Below are positions 27,757-36,300 of a stretch of DNA of 64,000 nt, in pieces. Origin of the DNA: Amycolatopsis alba DSM 44262 (GTDB lineage Bacteria; Actinomycetota; Actinomycetes; Mycobacteriales; Pseudonocardiaceae); assembly GCF_000384215.1 (NCBI RefSeq), contig NZ_KB913032.1, positions 1,513,021-1,577,020 on the forward strand. Reading direction: 5' to 3'. The notes under the pieces are model-generated. The model did no database searches. It was not told the DNA's origin and saw only the letters and a list, made by a program, of their open reading frames with translations. Made by a program: the position numbers and the translations under genes. The number at the start of each line of letters is the position of its first letter. Position 1 is the first letter of the stretch.

Positions 27757-28755
27757 CTAGGTCCGCGGCACAAGCCCGGCCGCGGCGGCCTTGCGCTGGA
27801 GTTCGGCCGGAGTGCTCGCGTTCCGCGCGTCCGGCGCCTCCGTGGACGTCGCGGTGGTGCCGCCGAGTGCCTTGAAGATCAGGTCGGCTTCGGCCTTCAT
27901 CCCCGCCGCGTACGGGTGATACGCGACCGCGCGGAACAGGTTGGTGTCCTTGCCGCTCACCCAGGCCGCGTCACCCGCGCAAGCGTCGTGACCGTTGCTC
28001 GGCCCATACGTGTCGACGTAGCGGGCGCCCTGCTTCCGGGCGGCGGTGGAGACGGCCTTGTTGAGCGCGCGTTCGACCTCGTCGGCCCAGGCGTAGTCGC
28101 CGTCGGCGAACGGGAGGACACTGGGGCAGTAACCCTTCGACGGCGCGATCCGCGGGTAGCCGACCAGCACGATGGTGGCCGCGGGCGAACGCTCCCGGAC
28201 GCCCTTGACGACGCGTTCGAGGTTCCGCTGGGTGTTCTTGAGCGCGGCGAGCAGGGTGTCGGTGCCGTTGATCGTGAAGTGGTCCTTGCACGGCGAACCG
28301 GTCGGATCGTCGTCACGCAACTCGGGGCAGGTCCCGATCAGGCTGCCGAAGACGCCGTAGTCGTTGCCGCCGATGCCGATGGTCACCAGGTCCGTGTCCA
28401 GGGTCAGCGCGTCGAACTGCGGCGGCACCGACCCGAGCGCGAGACTCGGCGAGGGGACCGTCTGCGGGCTGAGCATGTTCGTGGTGTCCGCCGAGGAGCA
28501 GCTGACGTCGGTGAAGGCGCCGGACCTGTAGTAGAGCCCGAGCTTGGTGGCGAGCCAGGCCGGGTAGTTGTTGTTCGACCGGAAGCACCAGCTCGCCTGC
28601 TGCCACGGGATCAGCGGACCGGCGGTGTAGGAGTCGCCAAGAGCGACGTATTTGCGGAACGACGGGGTCTCGGCGGCGCTCGCCGGTGTCCCCAAACTCG
28701 CTAGTGAGAAGACCGCCAGCAGCGTGGCGAGGACAAATCGGGTGGTGCGGCGCAT
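27757..28755 (-). CDS. Secreted SGNH/GDSL hydrolase
   Basis: A 332-residue exported esterase/lipase of the SEST type. The signal peptide MRRTTRFVLATLLAVFSLAS ends near ASA-AE. The SGNH blocks are present: GDSYTAG (serine), IGIGGNDYG (asparagine), and VAYHPYAAGM (histidine). Several cysteines (SWCFRSNNN, DVSCSS, GTCPELR) fit the disulphides of Streptomyces esterases. An alanine-rich tail follows. Its start is about 120 bases from the divergent TetR gene. Confidence 0.92.
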   Translation of the reverse strand: MRRTTRFVLATLLAVFSLASLGTPASAAETPSFRKYVALGDSYTAGPLIPWQQASWCFRSNNNYPAWLATKLGLYYRSGAFTDVSCSSADTTNMLSPQTVPSPSLALGSVPPQFDALTLDTDLVTIGIGGNDYGVFGSLIGTCPELRDDDPTGSPCKDHFTINGTDTLLAALKNTQRNLERVVKGVRERSPAATIVLVGYPRIAPSKGYCPSVLPFADGDYAWADEVERALNKAVSTAARKQGARYVDTYGPSNGHDACAGDAAWVSGKDTNLFRAVAYHPYAAGMKAEADLIFKALGGTTATSTEAPDARNASTPAELQRKAAAAGLVPRT

Positions 28756-28853
28756 GGCGACCTCGTGATCCGTCGTTGGACTACCGGCCGATCCTGACAA
28801 GTTCCCACCTCCGTCCACAATAGAAGTGAGCATCTTTCACGTTTCAGGGGGTT

Positions 28854-28871
28854 TGATAGAACGCTCTATCA
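28854..28871. promoter_or_regulatory. TetR-type operator at the start of the tetR gene
   Basis: TGATAGA-ACGC-TCTATCA is a perfect inverted repeat that ends 8 bases before the GTG start of the TetR regulator. Its position implies autorepression. The divergent SGNH hydrolase promoter is about 100 bases away and might also be affected. Confidence 0.75.
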
Positions 28872-28878
28872 TGAGGGC

Positions 28879-29454
28879 GTGACTGGAACACGGGAACGCA
28901 TCGTGAACGCCGGGGCCGAGCTGCTCAGACGGAACGGCTACACCGGCACCGGGGTGAAGCAGATCGTCGAGGCCGCGAACGCGCCCTTCGGCTCGCTGTA
29001 CCACTTCTTCCCCGGCGGCAAGGAGCAACTCGGCGAGGAGGTCATCCGGACCTCCGGGATGATGTACCTCGCGCTGTTCGAGATCTTCTTCGCCGACGAG
29101 CCGGACCTGATCCACGGGATCGAGGCGGCCTTCGCCAGTGCCGCCGACACGCTCGAAGCGACCGGCTACGCCGACGCCTGCCCCATCGCGACGGTCGCGC
29201 TGGAGGTCGCCAGCACCAACGAGAAGCTGCGCATCGCGACGGCCGACGTGTTCACGGCGTGGATCGAGACCGGCGCCGGGAAGCTGGGCAAATACGGCCT
29301 CGGCCCCGAGGCCGCGCGGCAGCTCACGATCGCGTTGGTGAACAGCCTCGAAGGAGCGTTCGTGTTGAGCCGATCGCTGCGTAACACCGAAGCGCTCGAG
29401 GTCGCGGGCGCGTCGACGGTCGCCTTGGCGCGCACGCTGCTCCCCGATGCGTGA
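28879..29454 (+). CDS. TetR/AcrR family transcriptional regulator
   Basis: A 191-residue TetR regulator. The N-terminal DNA-binding domain is TRERIVNAGAELLRRNGYTGTGVKQIVEAANAPFGSLYHFFPGGKEQLGEEVI, close to the LmrA/YxaF group that has a C-terminal TetR_C_16-like ligand domain (ACPIATVALEVAS). It begins just downstream of a perfect palindrome and is probably autoregulated. The target is not clear from its neighbours. Confidence 0.9.
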   Translation: MTGTRERIVNAGAELLRRNGYTGTGVKQIVEAANAPFGSLYHFFPGGKEQLGEEVIRTSGMMYLALFEIFFADEPDLIHGIEAAFASAADTLEATGYADACPIATVALEVASTNEKLRIATADVFTAWIETGAGKLGKYGLGPEAARQLTIALVNSLEGAFVLSRSLRNTEALEVAGASTVALARTLLPDA

Positions 29455-29556
29455 AGCACCGACGGCCGGTTGCTGAACACCGGGATTTCCCCGCAACGGG
29501 CAACGACTTCCGGCCGACCTAGCGGTCGTCAACTCCGGAATGCCTTTGGGGAGCAC

Positions 29557-30246
29557 ATGATCATCAGGAAGCTCGTGATCGGTACCATCGCCGCGGCCGC
29601 GCTGCTCACCGCGGGCGCGGTGCCCGCGACCGCCGCCGAGGTCCAGCCGTCCACCCTCACCACGTCCACCAGCAGCACCAAGATCGACGCGGGCAAGACC
29701 GTCACGATCTCCGGGAAGCTCACCAAGGCCGACGCCACTCCGATCGCGGGAGCCGAGGTGGGCATCTCCTTCTGCTTCAACGGCTTCTGCGGCGAGGCCC
29801 AGGCCAAGCCGGTCACCGACGCCGCCGGCGTCTACACCGCGAAGCTGACCCCGATCCGCACCGGCAACTACCACGCCGACTTCTTCCCCACCGACCCGGC
29901 GATCGCGGACTCGCACGCCGACACCCCGAAGATCGTCGTGCTCCACCCGGCGAAGATCACGTCGTTCGCGGCGGGCCGGAACGCGGCCAAGGCCGTGACC
30001 GGCTCCGGCACGATCGACTTCCCCGGCCAGTACACCGCGAACCCGATCCCGGTCGAACTCCAGTACTTCTCGTTCGGCACCTACCGCTGGACCACGGCGG
30101 CGACGGTCGAAGCCACCTGGAACGGCACCACCTGGGCCTTCGCGGCCTCGGCCGAGTACCGCAAGCCCGGCGTCTGGCGGGCCTTCTACGCGGGCGCGCC
30201 GGAGATGTTCCAGGCCGCGGCGAGCGACCTCGTCTTCGTGCTCTGA
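29557..30246 (+). CDS. Secreted Ig-like domain protein
   Basis: A 229-residue exported protein. Signal peptide MIIRKLVIGTIAAAALLTAG with cleavage near ATA-AE. The mature part begins with an immunoglobulin-like bacterial surface fold (STKIDAGKTVTISGKLTKADATPIAGAEV, GVYTAKLTPIRTGNYHADFF) seen in many actinobacterial exported proteins. No catalytic motif. The ATG is preceded by GGGGAG. A long hairpin begins 6 bases after the stop. Confidence 0.82.
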   Translation: MIIRKLVIGTIAAAALLTAGAVPATAAEVQPSTLTTSTSSTKIDAGKTVTISGKLTKADATPIAGAEVGISFCFNGFCGEAQAKPVTDAAGVYTAKLTPIRTGNYHADFFPTDPAIADSHADTPKIVVLHPAKITSFAAGRNAAKAVTGSGTIDFPGQYTANPIPVELQYFSFGTYRWTTAATVEATWNGTTWAFAASAEYRKPGVWRAFYAGAPEMFQAAASDLVFVL

Positions 30247-30251
30247 CGTTG

Positions 30252-30302
30252 CCGTGAAGGCCTCCTTCCCTACCCTGAGAGTAGGGAAGGAGGCCTTCAC
30301 GG
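30252..30302. repeat. Long perfect hairpin, GTGAAGG family
   Basis: Perfect 22-bp arms (30252-30273 and 30281-30302) with the 7-base loop CCTGAGA; arm core GTGAAGGCCTCCTTC. It lies between two convergent stops, 6 bases after one and 5 before the other. A near-identical element with one arm mismatch is at 59415. Terminator and REP-like mobile palindrome are both plausible. Confidence 0.88.
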
Positions 30303-30306
30303 ACGG

Positions 30307-30669
30307 CTAGAGGGACGAGAGGTAGGCCCGCCAGTCACCGACGGCAGTAATGTCGGTCAGCCCAGGTGAGTCCACAAAGGATGAACGCAGGACGGTCGCG
30401 AGGCAGGCCGCGCCGTCCTCCAGTTCGACGACGCCCAGCTCCAGTTCCGGCGGCTCGGCGGGGACGAGGTGATCCCGCAGCACCGAAAGCGGCAGGTCGT
30501 AGACCTCGCCGACCACGGATCCGGAACCGCCTTCGTGCATCGCCGGGAACCGGTCGCCCACGGAGAAGTAGTGGTACTTCGGTGCCGACCGGGCCACGCA
30601 GCACAGCGGCGCGCCCTGCAACTGTTCGTGCAGCGGTCCGCCACGCATGCCGCCGCCGTTGAGGAACAT
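30307..30669 (-). CDS. Allophanate-hydrolase C-terminal-like protein (AtzF_C family)
   Basis: A 120-residue protein equivalent to the C-terminal domain of allophanate hydrolase: MFLNGGGMRGGPLHEQLQGAPL, YHYFSVGDRFPAMHEGG, VGEVYDLPLSVLRDHLVPAEPPELELGVVELEDG. The amidase half of true allophanate hydrolase is missing, so it is a stand-alone domain with a gamma-glutamylcyclotransferase-like fold. It is coupled to the NCS2 permease by a TGATG overlap and ends the purine operon. A role in ureidoglycolate or urea-derived metabolism is possible but unproven. Confidence 0.82.
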   Translation of the reverse strand: MFLNGGGMRGGPLHEQLQGAPLCCVARSAPKYHYFSVGDRFPAMHEGGSGSVVGEVYDLPLSVLRDHLVPAEPPELELGVVELEDGAACLATVLRSSFVDSPGLTDITAVGDWRAYLSSL

Positions 30670-32111
30670 CAGAACCACGACATGATCCCTTCGATCCCGA
30701 AGTACACCCCGAACACCGCGGCCAGGATCCCGAGGATCCAGCCGATCTCGCGGATCTTGCCCTTGCAGATCTTGATCAGCACGTAGGCGACCAGCCCGGC
30801 GCCGATCCCGTTGGTGATCGAGTAGGTGAACGGGATCAACGCGATGGTCAGGAACACCGGGATCGCGAAGTCCAGGTCCCGCCAGGGAATCCGCGCGCAC
30901 TGGGCCATCATCATCCCGCCGATGACGACCAGCGCGGGTGCCGCGGCCTGCGCCGGGACGACCGCCGCGAGCGGCGTCAGGAACAGGGTCGCGGTGAACA
31001 ACCCGCCGGTGACGATGCTCGCCAGCCCGGTCCTCGCGCCTTCACCGACACCGGCGGCCGATTCGAGGAACACGGTGTTGGGGGCCGAACCGGTCACGCC
31101 GCCCGCGAGCGCGCCGGCGCCGTCGACCAGCAGGATGCGGCCCATCCCCTCGACCTTGCCGTCCTTGGTCAGGCCCGCTTCCTCCGAGACGCTGGTGATC
31201 GTGCCCATCGCGTCGAAGAACCCGGAAAGCACCAGCGTGAACAGGAAGACCGCCGCCGTCACAGCGCCCGCCGACGCGAAGCCGCCGAAGAGGTCGATGT
31301 CCCCCAGGAGACTGAAGTCGGGATGCGCCACGACCTGGTCGGGCACCTTGGGCTCGACCAGCCCCCAGCCTTGGACGTGGAACACGCTGTTGACCAGCAC
31401 CGCGAGCCCGGTCGCGACGGCGATGCTGATCAGCACCGCCCCCGGTACGCCGCGGCTCACGAGCACGATCATCAGCAGCAGGCCGAGGCAGAAGATCGCG
31501 ATCGGCCAGCCGACCAGATGACCGCCGATGCCCATCCGCACCGGCACCGTCGACTGGGCGGAGTCCGGTGTCCGGGTGACGAATCCGGCGCTGACCAGGC
31601 CGACCAGCGCGATGTAGAGCCCGATGCCGACGGTGATCGCGACCTTGAGCGGCATCGGGATCGCGTTGATGATCCGTTCCCGGATCCCGGAAACCGCCAT
31701 GAACACGATGCAGACGCCTTCGAGGACGACGAGTCCGAAGGCCTGTGCCCACGTCATGGCCGGCGCCATCTGGAACGCGACGACGCCGTTGACGCCGAGA
31801 CCGGCCGCGAGCGCCAGTGGCGCGTTCCCCACGAGTCCCATCAGGATCGTGGTGACGCCCGCCGCCAGCGCGGTCGCGGTCGTGATCGCCTCGGTGCTCA
31901 GCCGGGCGCCGGTGATGTCGGCCGACGCGCCGAGGATGAGCGGGTTGAGCAACACGATGTAACACATCGCGACGAACGTGGTGATCCCGCCGCGCACCTC
32001 GCGGCCGATCGTGCTGCCGCGGTGGGAGATCTTGAACCAGCGGTCGAGCCCGGACAGCCGGCTCGGCTCGGCCGAGGACGGGTGGGGACGCTCTGTACCT
32101 AATTGGGTCAT
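30669..32111 (-). CDS. NCS2 family purine permease (AzgA-like)
   Basis: A 480-residue transporter with about 12-14 membrane helices of the guanine/hypoxanthine (AzgA) branch of NCS2. Diagnostic segments are REVRGGITTFVAMCYIVLLNPLILG, NAPLALAAGLGVNGVVAF and VTGSAPNTVFLESAAGVGEGARTGLASIVTGG. It lies between guanine deaminase and the AtzF_C-like gene in the xdh operon and likely imports purine bases for degradation. Confidence 0.93.
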   Translation of the reverse strand: MTQLGTERPHPSSAEPSRLSGLDRWFKISHRGSTIGREVRGGITTFVAMCYIVLLNPLILGASADITGARLSTEAITTATALAAGVTTILMGLVGNAPLALAAGLGVNGVVAFQMAPAMTWAQAFGLVVLEGVCIVFMAVSGIRERIINAIPMPLKVAITVGIGLYIALVGLVSAGFVTRTPDSAQSTVPVRMGIGGHLVGWPIAIFCLGLLLMIVLVSRGVPGAVLISIAVATGLAVLVNSVFHVQGWGLVEPKVPDQVVAHPDFSLLGDIDLFGGFASAGAVTAAVFLFTLVLSGFFDAMGTITSVSEEAGLTKDGKVEGMGRILLVDGAGALAGGVTGSAPNTVFLESAAGVGEGARTGLASIVTGGLFTATLFLTPLAAVVPAQAAAPALVVIGGMMMAQCARIPWRDLDFAIPVFLTIALIPFTYSITNGIGAGLVAYVLIKICKGKIREIGWILGILAAVFGVYFGIEGIMSWF

Positions 32112-32118
32112 GCCTACT

Positions 32119-32132
32119 CCACAACGTTGTGG
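32119..32132. promoter_or_regulatory. Palindrome CCACAACGTTGTGG between guaD and the permease gene
   Basis: A perfect 14-bp palindrome in the 33-base gap upstream of the NCS2 permease, within an otherwise tightly packed operon. It could be an internal operator or an RNA-level signal. Supported only by the symmetry. Confidence 0.35.
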
Positions 32133-32144
32133 GGCGGGAGAAAC

Positions 32145-32639
32145 TCAGTAAGCCTTCTTGTCGGGTTTCGACAGCCAGGCCTGGAAAGGCGCGAAAGAGT
32201 CCGGAAGGGACAGTTGGCCGACGGGTAGTGACCAGGTCTCGCGCGGGCGGGAAAAGAGATCGTAGAACTCTCGGTCGTCGAAGCCCGCCTCGGCCGCGTC
32301 GTGGCGGTCCGCGGCGTAGACGACCTTGCCGACGCGCGCCCAGAGCGCGGCGGAAAGGCAGAGCGGGCAGGGTTCACAGGAGGTGACGAGCACGCAGCCG
32401 TCGAGTTTGTAGTCGCCGATCGCCTGGCAGGCCGCGCGGATCGCGACGACCTCGGCGTGCGCCGTCGGGTCCAGCGTCGGCGTCACCTGGTTGGTCCCGG
32501 TGGCCAGCACCGAACCGTCGCGGACGATCATCGCGCCGAACGGGCCACCGCCGCGTTCGACGTTCGTCGTCGCCAGCTGGACCGCTTCGGCGAGCCACTT
32601 CTGCTCGTCGGACTCCGAAATGGACAGACGGGTACCCAC
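32145..32639 (-). CDS. guaD: Guanine deaminase, cytidine-deaminase superfamily
   Basis: A 164-residue enzyme converting guanine to xanthine. It has the zinc motifs of the deaminase fold, DPTAHAEVVAIRAA (HAE) and TSCEPCPLCLSA (PCxxC), and the guanine-deaminase specific segment DAAEAGFDDREFY plus C-terminal FAPFQAW that aligns by eye with the Bacillus subtilis GuaD/Gde protein. The GTG start is supported by AGGAG 7 bases upstream. It feeds xanthine to the dehydrogenase encoded upstream. Confidence 0.9.
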   Translation of the reverse strand: MGTRLSISESDEQKWLAEAVQLATTNVERGGGPFGAMIVRDGSVLATGTNQVTPTLDPTAHAEVVAIRAACQAIGDYKLDGCVLVTSCEPCPLCLSAALWARVGKVVYAADRHDAAEAGFDDREFYDLFSRPRETWSLPVGQLSLPDSFAPFQAWLSKPDKKAY

Positions 32640-32671
32640 GGATGTGCTCCTAGCTCGAAAAAGTACGGATG

Positions 32672-34954
32672 TCAGGTGCCGGTGAGGTGCTCGGGACGCA
32701 CCGGGACACGCGGCAGCGCCAGCCCGGTGGCCGCGCGGATGGCCGCGACGATCGCCGGGGTGGACGAGATCGTCGGCGGTTCGCCGACCCCGCGCAGACC
32801 GTACGGCGCGTTGGGGTCGGGCCGTTCCAGGACGTCGATGTCCATCGGCGGCATGTCCAGCACGGTCGGGATGAGGTAGTCGGTGAACGACGGGTTCCGG
32901 ATCTTCCCGTCCACGGTCTGGATCTCCTCCATCACCGCGAGCCCGAGGCCCTGCGCGGAGCCGCCCTGGATCTGGCCGAGCACCGCCTGCGGGTTGAGCG
33001 CCTTGCCGACGTCCTGCGCGCAGTCGAGTGCGACGACCTTGATCAGCCCGAGTTCGGTGTCGACGTCCACGACCGCGCGGTGGGCCGCGAAACCGTACTG
33101 GACGTGCGCGTTCCCTTGTCCTGTCTCGGGATCGATGGGTGTTGTCGGACGGTGACGCCACTCGACGGTCTCGTCGAAGACCTCGTCGCCGAGGACGTCG
33201 GCGAGGTCCGCCAGCACGCTGCCGTCGACGGAGACGACCTTGTTCGCGACGACGTTCAGCTTGCCGTCCGCGGCGAGTTTGCCCGCCAGGTGCTGGTGCA
33301 GCCCGGAGCGGACCGCGACACAGGCGGCCTGGACGGCGCCGCCGGTGACATAGCTCTGCCGCGACGCCGACGTCGAACCGCCGTTGCCGATGTTCGTGTC
33401 CATCGGCAGGATCGTCACCTGCTCGATGCCGAGTTCGGTCCGGACGATCTGCTGCATGATCGTCACCAGGCCCTGGCCGACCTCACAGGCGGCGGTGTGC
33501 ACGGTCGCCGCGGGTTCGCCGCCGACGAGTTGCAGCCGCACGCGGGCCGTCGAGTAGTCGTCGAAACCCTCGGAGAAGCAGATGTTCTTGATGCCGACCG
33601 CGTAGCCGACGCCCCGGACGACACCCTCGCCGTGGGTGGTGTTGGAAACGCCGCCCGGCATCCGGCGCAGGTCCAGATCTTCGTGCTGGACCGGCAACGG
33701 CTTGGCGCGCAGGCGTTCCAGCAGCTCCGCGACCGGCGCGGCCGAGTCGACCACCTGCCCGGTCGGCATGAGACTGCCTTCCTCCATCGCGTTGAGGATC
33801 CGGATGTCCACCGGGTCGATACCGCAGGCCTTGGCAAGTTTGTCCATCTGGGACTCGTAGGCGAAGCCCGCCTGAACAGCGCCGAAGCCGCGCATCGCGC
33901 CGCAGGGCGGATTGTTGGTGTACACACCCCAGCAGTCGACAGAGGCACTGTCCACATTGTACGGGCCGACGCCGAGCGTGGCCGCGTTCGCGACCACCGC
34001 GCCGGTCGACGAGGCGTACGCTCCGCCGTCCAGGTACAGCTTCGCCTTCACATAGACGAGCCGGCCGTCCTTGTCCGCGCCGTGCTCGTAGTACATCTTC
34101 GCCGGGTGGCGGTGCACGTGGCCGTAGAAGGATTCCTCGCGGTTGTAGACCATCTTGACCGGCTTGCCGGTGTGCAGCGCCAGCAGGCACGCGTGCACCT
34201 GGATCGACAGATCCTCGCGGCCGCCGAACGCGCCGCCGACCCCGCCGAGCGTCAGCCGCACCTTGTCCTTGGGCAGGCCCAGGGCGGCGACGATCTGCTG
34301 CTGGTCGACGTGAAGCCATTGCGTGGCGACATAAAGGTCGACACCGCCTTCGGTGTCCGGGATCGCCATGCCGGACTCGGGACCGAGGAAAGCCTGATCC
34401 TGCATGCCGACCTCGTAGACGCCGGACACCACGACGTCGGCTTTCACCGACTGGTCACCGTGGCGGATCTTGGCGTGTCGCACGACGTTCCCGCCGGGGT
34501 GCAGCTCGGCGCCCTCGCCTGCGGCGGCCTTCTCGGAGTCCGTCACCGGTTCGAGGACCTCGTAGGAGACCTTGATCCGCTTCATCGCGCGCCGCGCCGT
34601 CTCGGGATGATCCGCGGCGACGAGCGCGACGGGCTCGCCCTGGTAGCGCACGACGTCGACGGCGAGCACCGGCTGATCGGAGTGTTCCAGGCCGTACTTG
34701 TTCAGGCCGGGCACGTCTTCGTGGGTCAGCACCGCGTAAACCCCTTGCACGGCAAGGGCGTCAGTGATGTCGATGCCGGTGACGCGCGCGTACGGATGCG
34801 GGCTGCGCAGCGTCGCGCCCCACAGCATGTCCTCGTGCCACAGGTCCGAGGAGTAGGCGAATTCGCCGCGCACCTTGACCGTGCCGTCGGGCCGCCGCGG
34901 GCTCGTGCCCACCCCGTTGCCGGTGGTCTGCGTGGAGACTTCAGTGGTGGTCAT
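32672..34954 (-). CDS. xdhB: Xanthine dehydrogenase, molybdopterin-binding subunit
   Basis: The 760-residue large subunit binds the molybdenum cofactor and oxidises hypoxanthine and xanthine to urate. Motifs: GVGGAFGGREDLSIQ, PPCGAMRGFGAVQ, GGSTSASRQSYVTGGAV, IQGGSAQGLGLAVMEE and the catalytic glutamate region GVGEPPTISSTPAIVAAI. The open frame extends far upstream over the deaminase gene in a shadow reading; the ATG at 34954 overlaps that gene's stop by ATGA. Subunit letters vary between organisms. Confidence 0.93.
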   Translation of the reverse strand: MTTTEVSTQTTGNGVGTSPRRPDGTVKVRGEFAYSSDLWHEDMLWGATLRSPHPYARVTGIDITDALAVQGVYAVLTHEDVPGLNKYGLEHSDQPVLAVDVVRYQGEPVALVAADHPETARRAMKRIKVSYEVLEPVTDSEKAAAGEGAELHPGGNVVRHAKIRHGDQSVKADVVVSGVYEVGMQDQAFLGPESGMAIPDTEGGVDLYVATQWLHVDQQQIVAALGLPKDKVRLTLGGVGGAFGGREDLSIQVHACLLALHTGKPVKMVYNREESFYGHVHRHPAKMYYEHGADKDGRLVYVKAKLYLDGGAYASSTGAVVANAATLGVGPYNVDSASVDCWGVYTNNPPCGAMRGFGAVQAGFAYESQMDKLAKACGIDPVDIRILNAMEEGSLMPTGQVVDSAAPVAELLERLRAKPLPVQHEDLDLRRMPGGVSNTTHGEGVVRGVGYAVGIKNICFSEGFDDYSTARVRLQLVGGEPAATVHTAACEVGQGLVTIMQQIVRTELGIEQVTILPMDTNIGNGGSTSASRQSYVTGGAVQAACVAVRSGLHQHLAGKLAADGKLNVVANKVVSVDGSVLADLADVLGDEVFDETVEWRHRPTTPIDPETGQGNAHVQYGFAAHRAVVDVDTELGLIKVVALDCAQDVGKALNPQAVLGQIQGGSAQGLGLAVMEEIQTVDGKIRNPSFTDYLIPTVLDMPPMDIDVLERPDPNAPYGLRGVGEPPTISSTPAIVAAIRAATGLALPRVPVRPEHLTGT

Positions 34955-36300
34955 ACCGTCTCCCTCAGCCGCGCACTGGCCACGGCCAGCTCGCGGGCGA
35001 TCTCGTCTTCGGATTCCTCGCGCAGCGAGCCGCCGGTCACCACGGTCGCGCCGCCCACGAAGAGCCGCTCGACCGGCGGGGTGGCGCCGAGCACCAGGGC
35101 GGCGACGGGGTCGGTGATCCCGGCGTAGTTCAGGCCGTTCAGGTTCCAGACCGCGAGGTCGGCGAGTTTGCCGACCTCGACCGAACCCAGGTCGTTTTCC
35201 CGGCCGAGGCAGCGAGCGCCGCCCATCGTGCCCATCCACAGCGCCTCGCGCGTGGTCAGCGCACGTGGCCCGCCGCGCTGCCGCGCCTGCAGCAGGGACT
35301 GGTGCAGTTCCTCGCCGAGGCCGCCGGACTCGTTGGACGCGGCGCCGTCGACGCCGAGCCCGACCGCCACCCCGGCGTCGAGCAGCTGCCGGACCGGCGC
35401 GATCCCGGCGCCGATCCGCCCGTTGGACGTCGGGCAGTGCGCCGCACCGGTCCCGGTGGCGCCCATCCGCCGGATCGCTTCCGGGGCGAGGTGGATCGAG
35501 TGCGCGAGCCAGACGTCCTCGGCGAGCCAGCCGAGTTTGTCGGCGTACTCGGCCGGTGTGCAGCCGACTTCGGCGAGGCACTGCTTCTCCTCGTCGACCG
35601 TCTCGGCGAGATGTGTGTGGAGCCGGACCCCCTTGCGCCGCGCCAATTCCGCCGCGCCGGTCATCAGCCGCTCGCTCACCGAGAACGGCGAGCACGGCCC
35701 GGCCGCGATCTGCAGATGAGCGCCTGCCGAGGCGTCGTGGAACCGGTCGATCGCGGCCTCGGTGCCGAGCAGCGCGGCCTCGGTCTCCTCGACGAGGTTG
35801 TCCGGCGGGAGCCCGCCCTGCGACTCGCCGCGGTCCATCGAACCGCGCACGACGTGCAGCCGCACGCCGACGCGGATCCGGGCGGCGGCGAGGGCCGCGA
35901 CCTGGTCACCACCGTCGCGCGGGAAGACGTAATGGTGGTCGGCGACGGTCGTGCAGCCGGTGGTCGCGAGCCTGGAGAGCCCGGCGGTGGCCGCCGCGTG
36001 CGTGATCTCGGCGTCGAGCCTCCCCCAGATCGGGTACAGCGCGACGAGCCATTCGAACAACGTGTGGTCGGCGGCGAGACCGCGCGTGGCCCACTGGTAG
36101 AGGTGGTGGTGGGTGTTGATCAGCCCCGGTGTGACCAGGCAGCCGGAGCCGTCCACGCGTTCGTCGTACTCACCGTCGGGAGCCTTCCCGGCACCGACCG
36201 CGGCGATGCGGTCGTTCTCGATGACGACGTGACCCGAGGCGTGCTCGGTGCCCGCGCCGTCGACGGTCGCGATCGCGGCGTTCTCGATGACGGTCCTCAC
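34951..36300 (-). CDS. 8-oxoguanine deaminase
   Basis: A 449-residue amidohydrolase of the AtzB/8-oxoguanine deaminase group (product: urate). Motifs: TPGLINTHHHLYQWATRGL (HxH), LFEWLVALYPIWGRL, HTHLAETVDEE, WLAHSIHLAPE and LGVDGAASNE. The LYPIWGRL and CPTSNGRIGAGI segments are typical of 8-oxoguanine deaminases rather than chlorohydrolases. It sits between the iron-sulfur and molybdenum subunits of xanthine dehydrogenase, overlapping both by 4 bases (GTGA and ATGA), a strong sign of joint function. Confidence 0.88.
   Translation of the reverse strand: MRTVIENAAIATVDGAGTEHASGHVVIENDRIAAVGAGKAPDGEYDERVDGSGCLVTPGLINTHHHLYQWATRGLAADHTLFEWLVALYPIWGRLDAEITHAAATAGLSRLATTGCTTVADHHYVFPRDGGDQVAALAAARIRVGVRLHVVRGSMDRGESQGGLPPDNLVEETEAALLGTEAAIDRFHDASAGAHLQIAAGPCSPFSVSERLMTGAAELARRKGVRLHTHLAETVDEEKQCLAEVGCTPAEYADKLGWLAEDVWLAHSIHLAPEAIRRMGATGTGAAHCPTSNGRIGAGIAPVRQLLDAGVAVGLGVDGAASNESGGLGEELHQSLLQARQRGGPRALTTREALWMGTMGGARCLGRENDLGSVEVGKLADLAVWNLNGLNYAGITDPVAALVLGATPPVERLFVGGATVVTGGSLREESEDEIARELAVASARLRETV

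Noticed and set aside
32669..35128. An 819-codon plus-strand frame opposite xdhB
   Set aside because: Shadow of the xanthine dehydrogenase molybdenum subunit, which has all family motifs on the minus strand.
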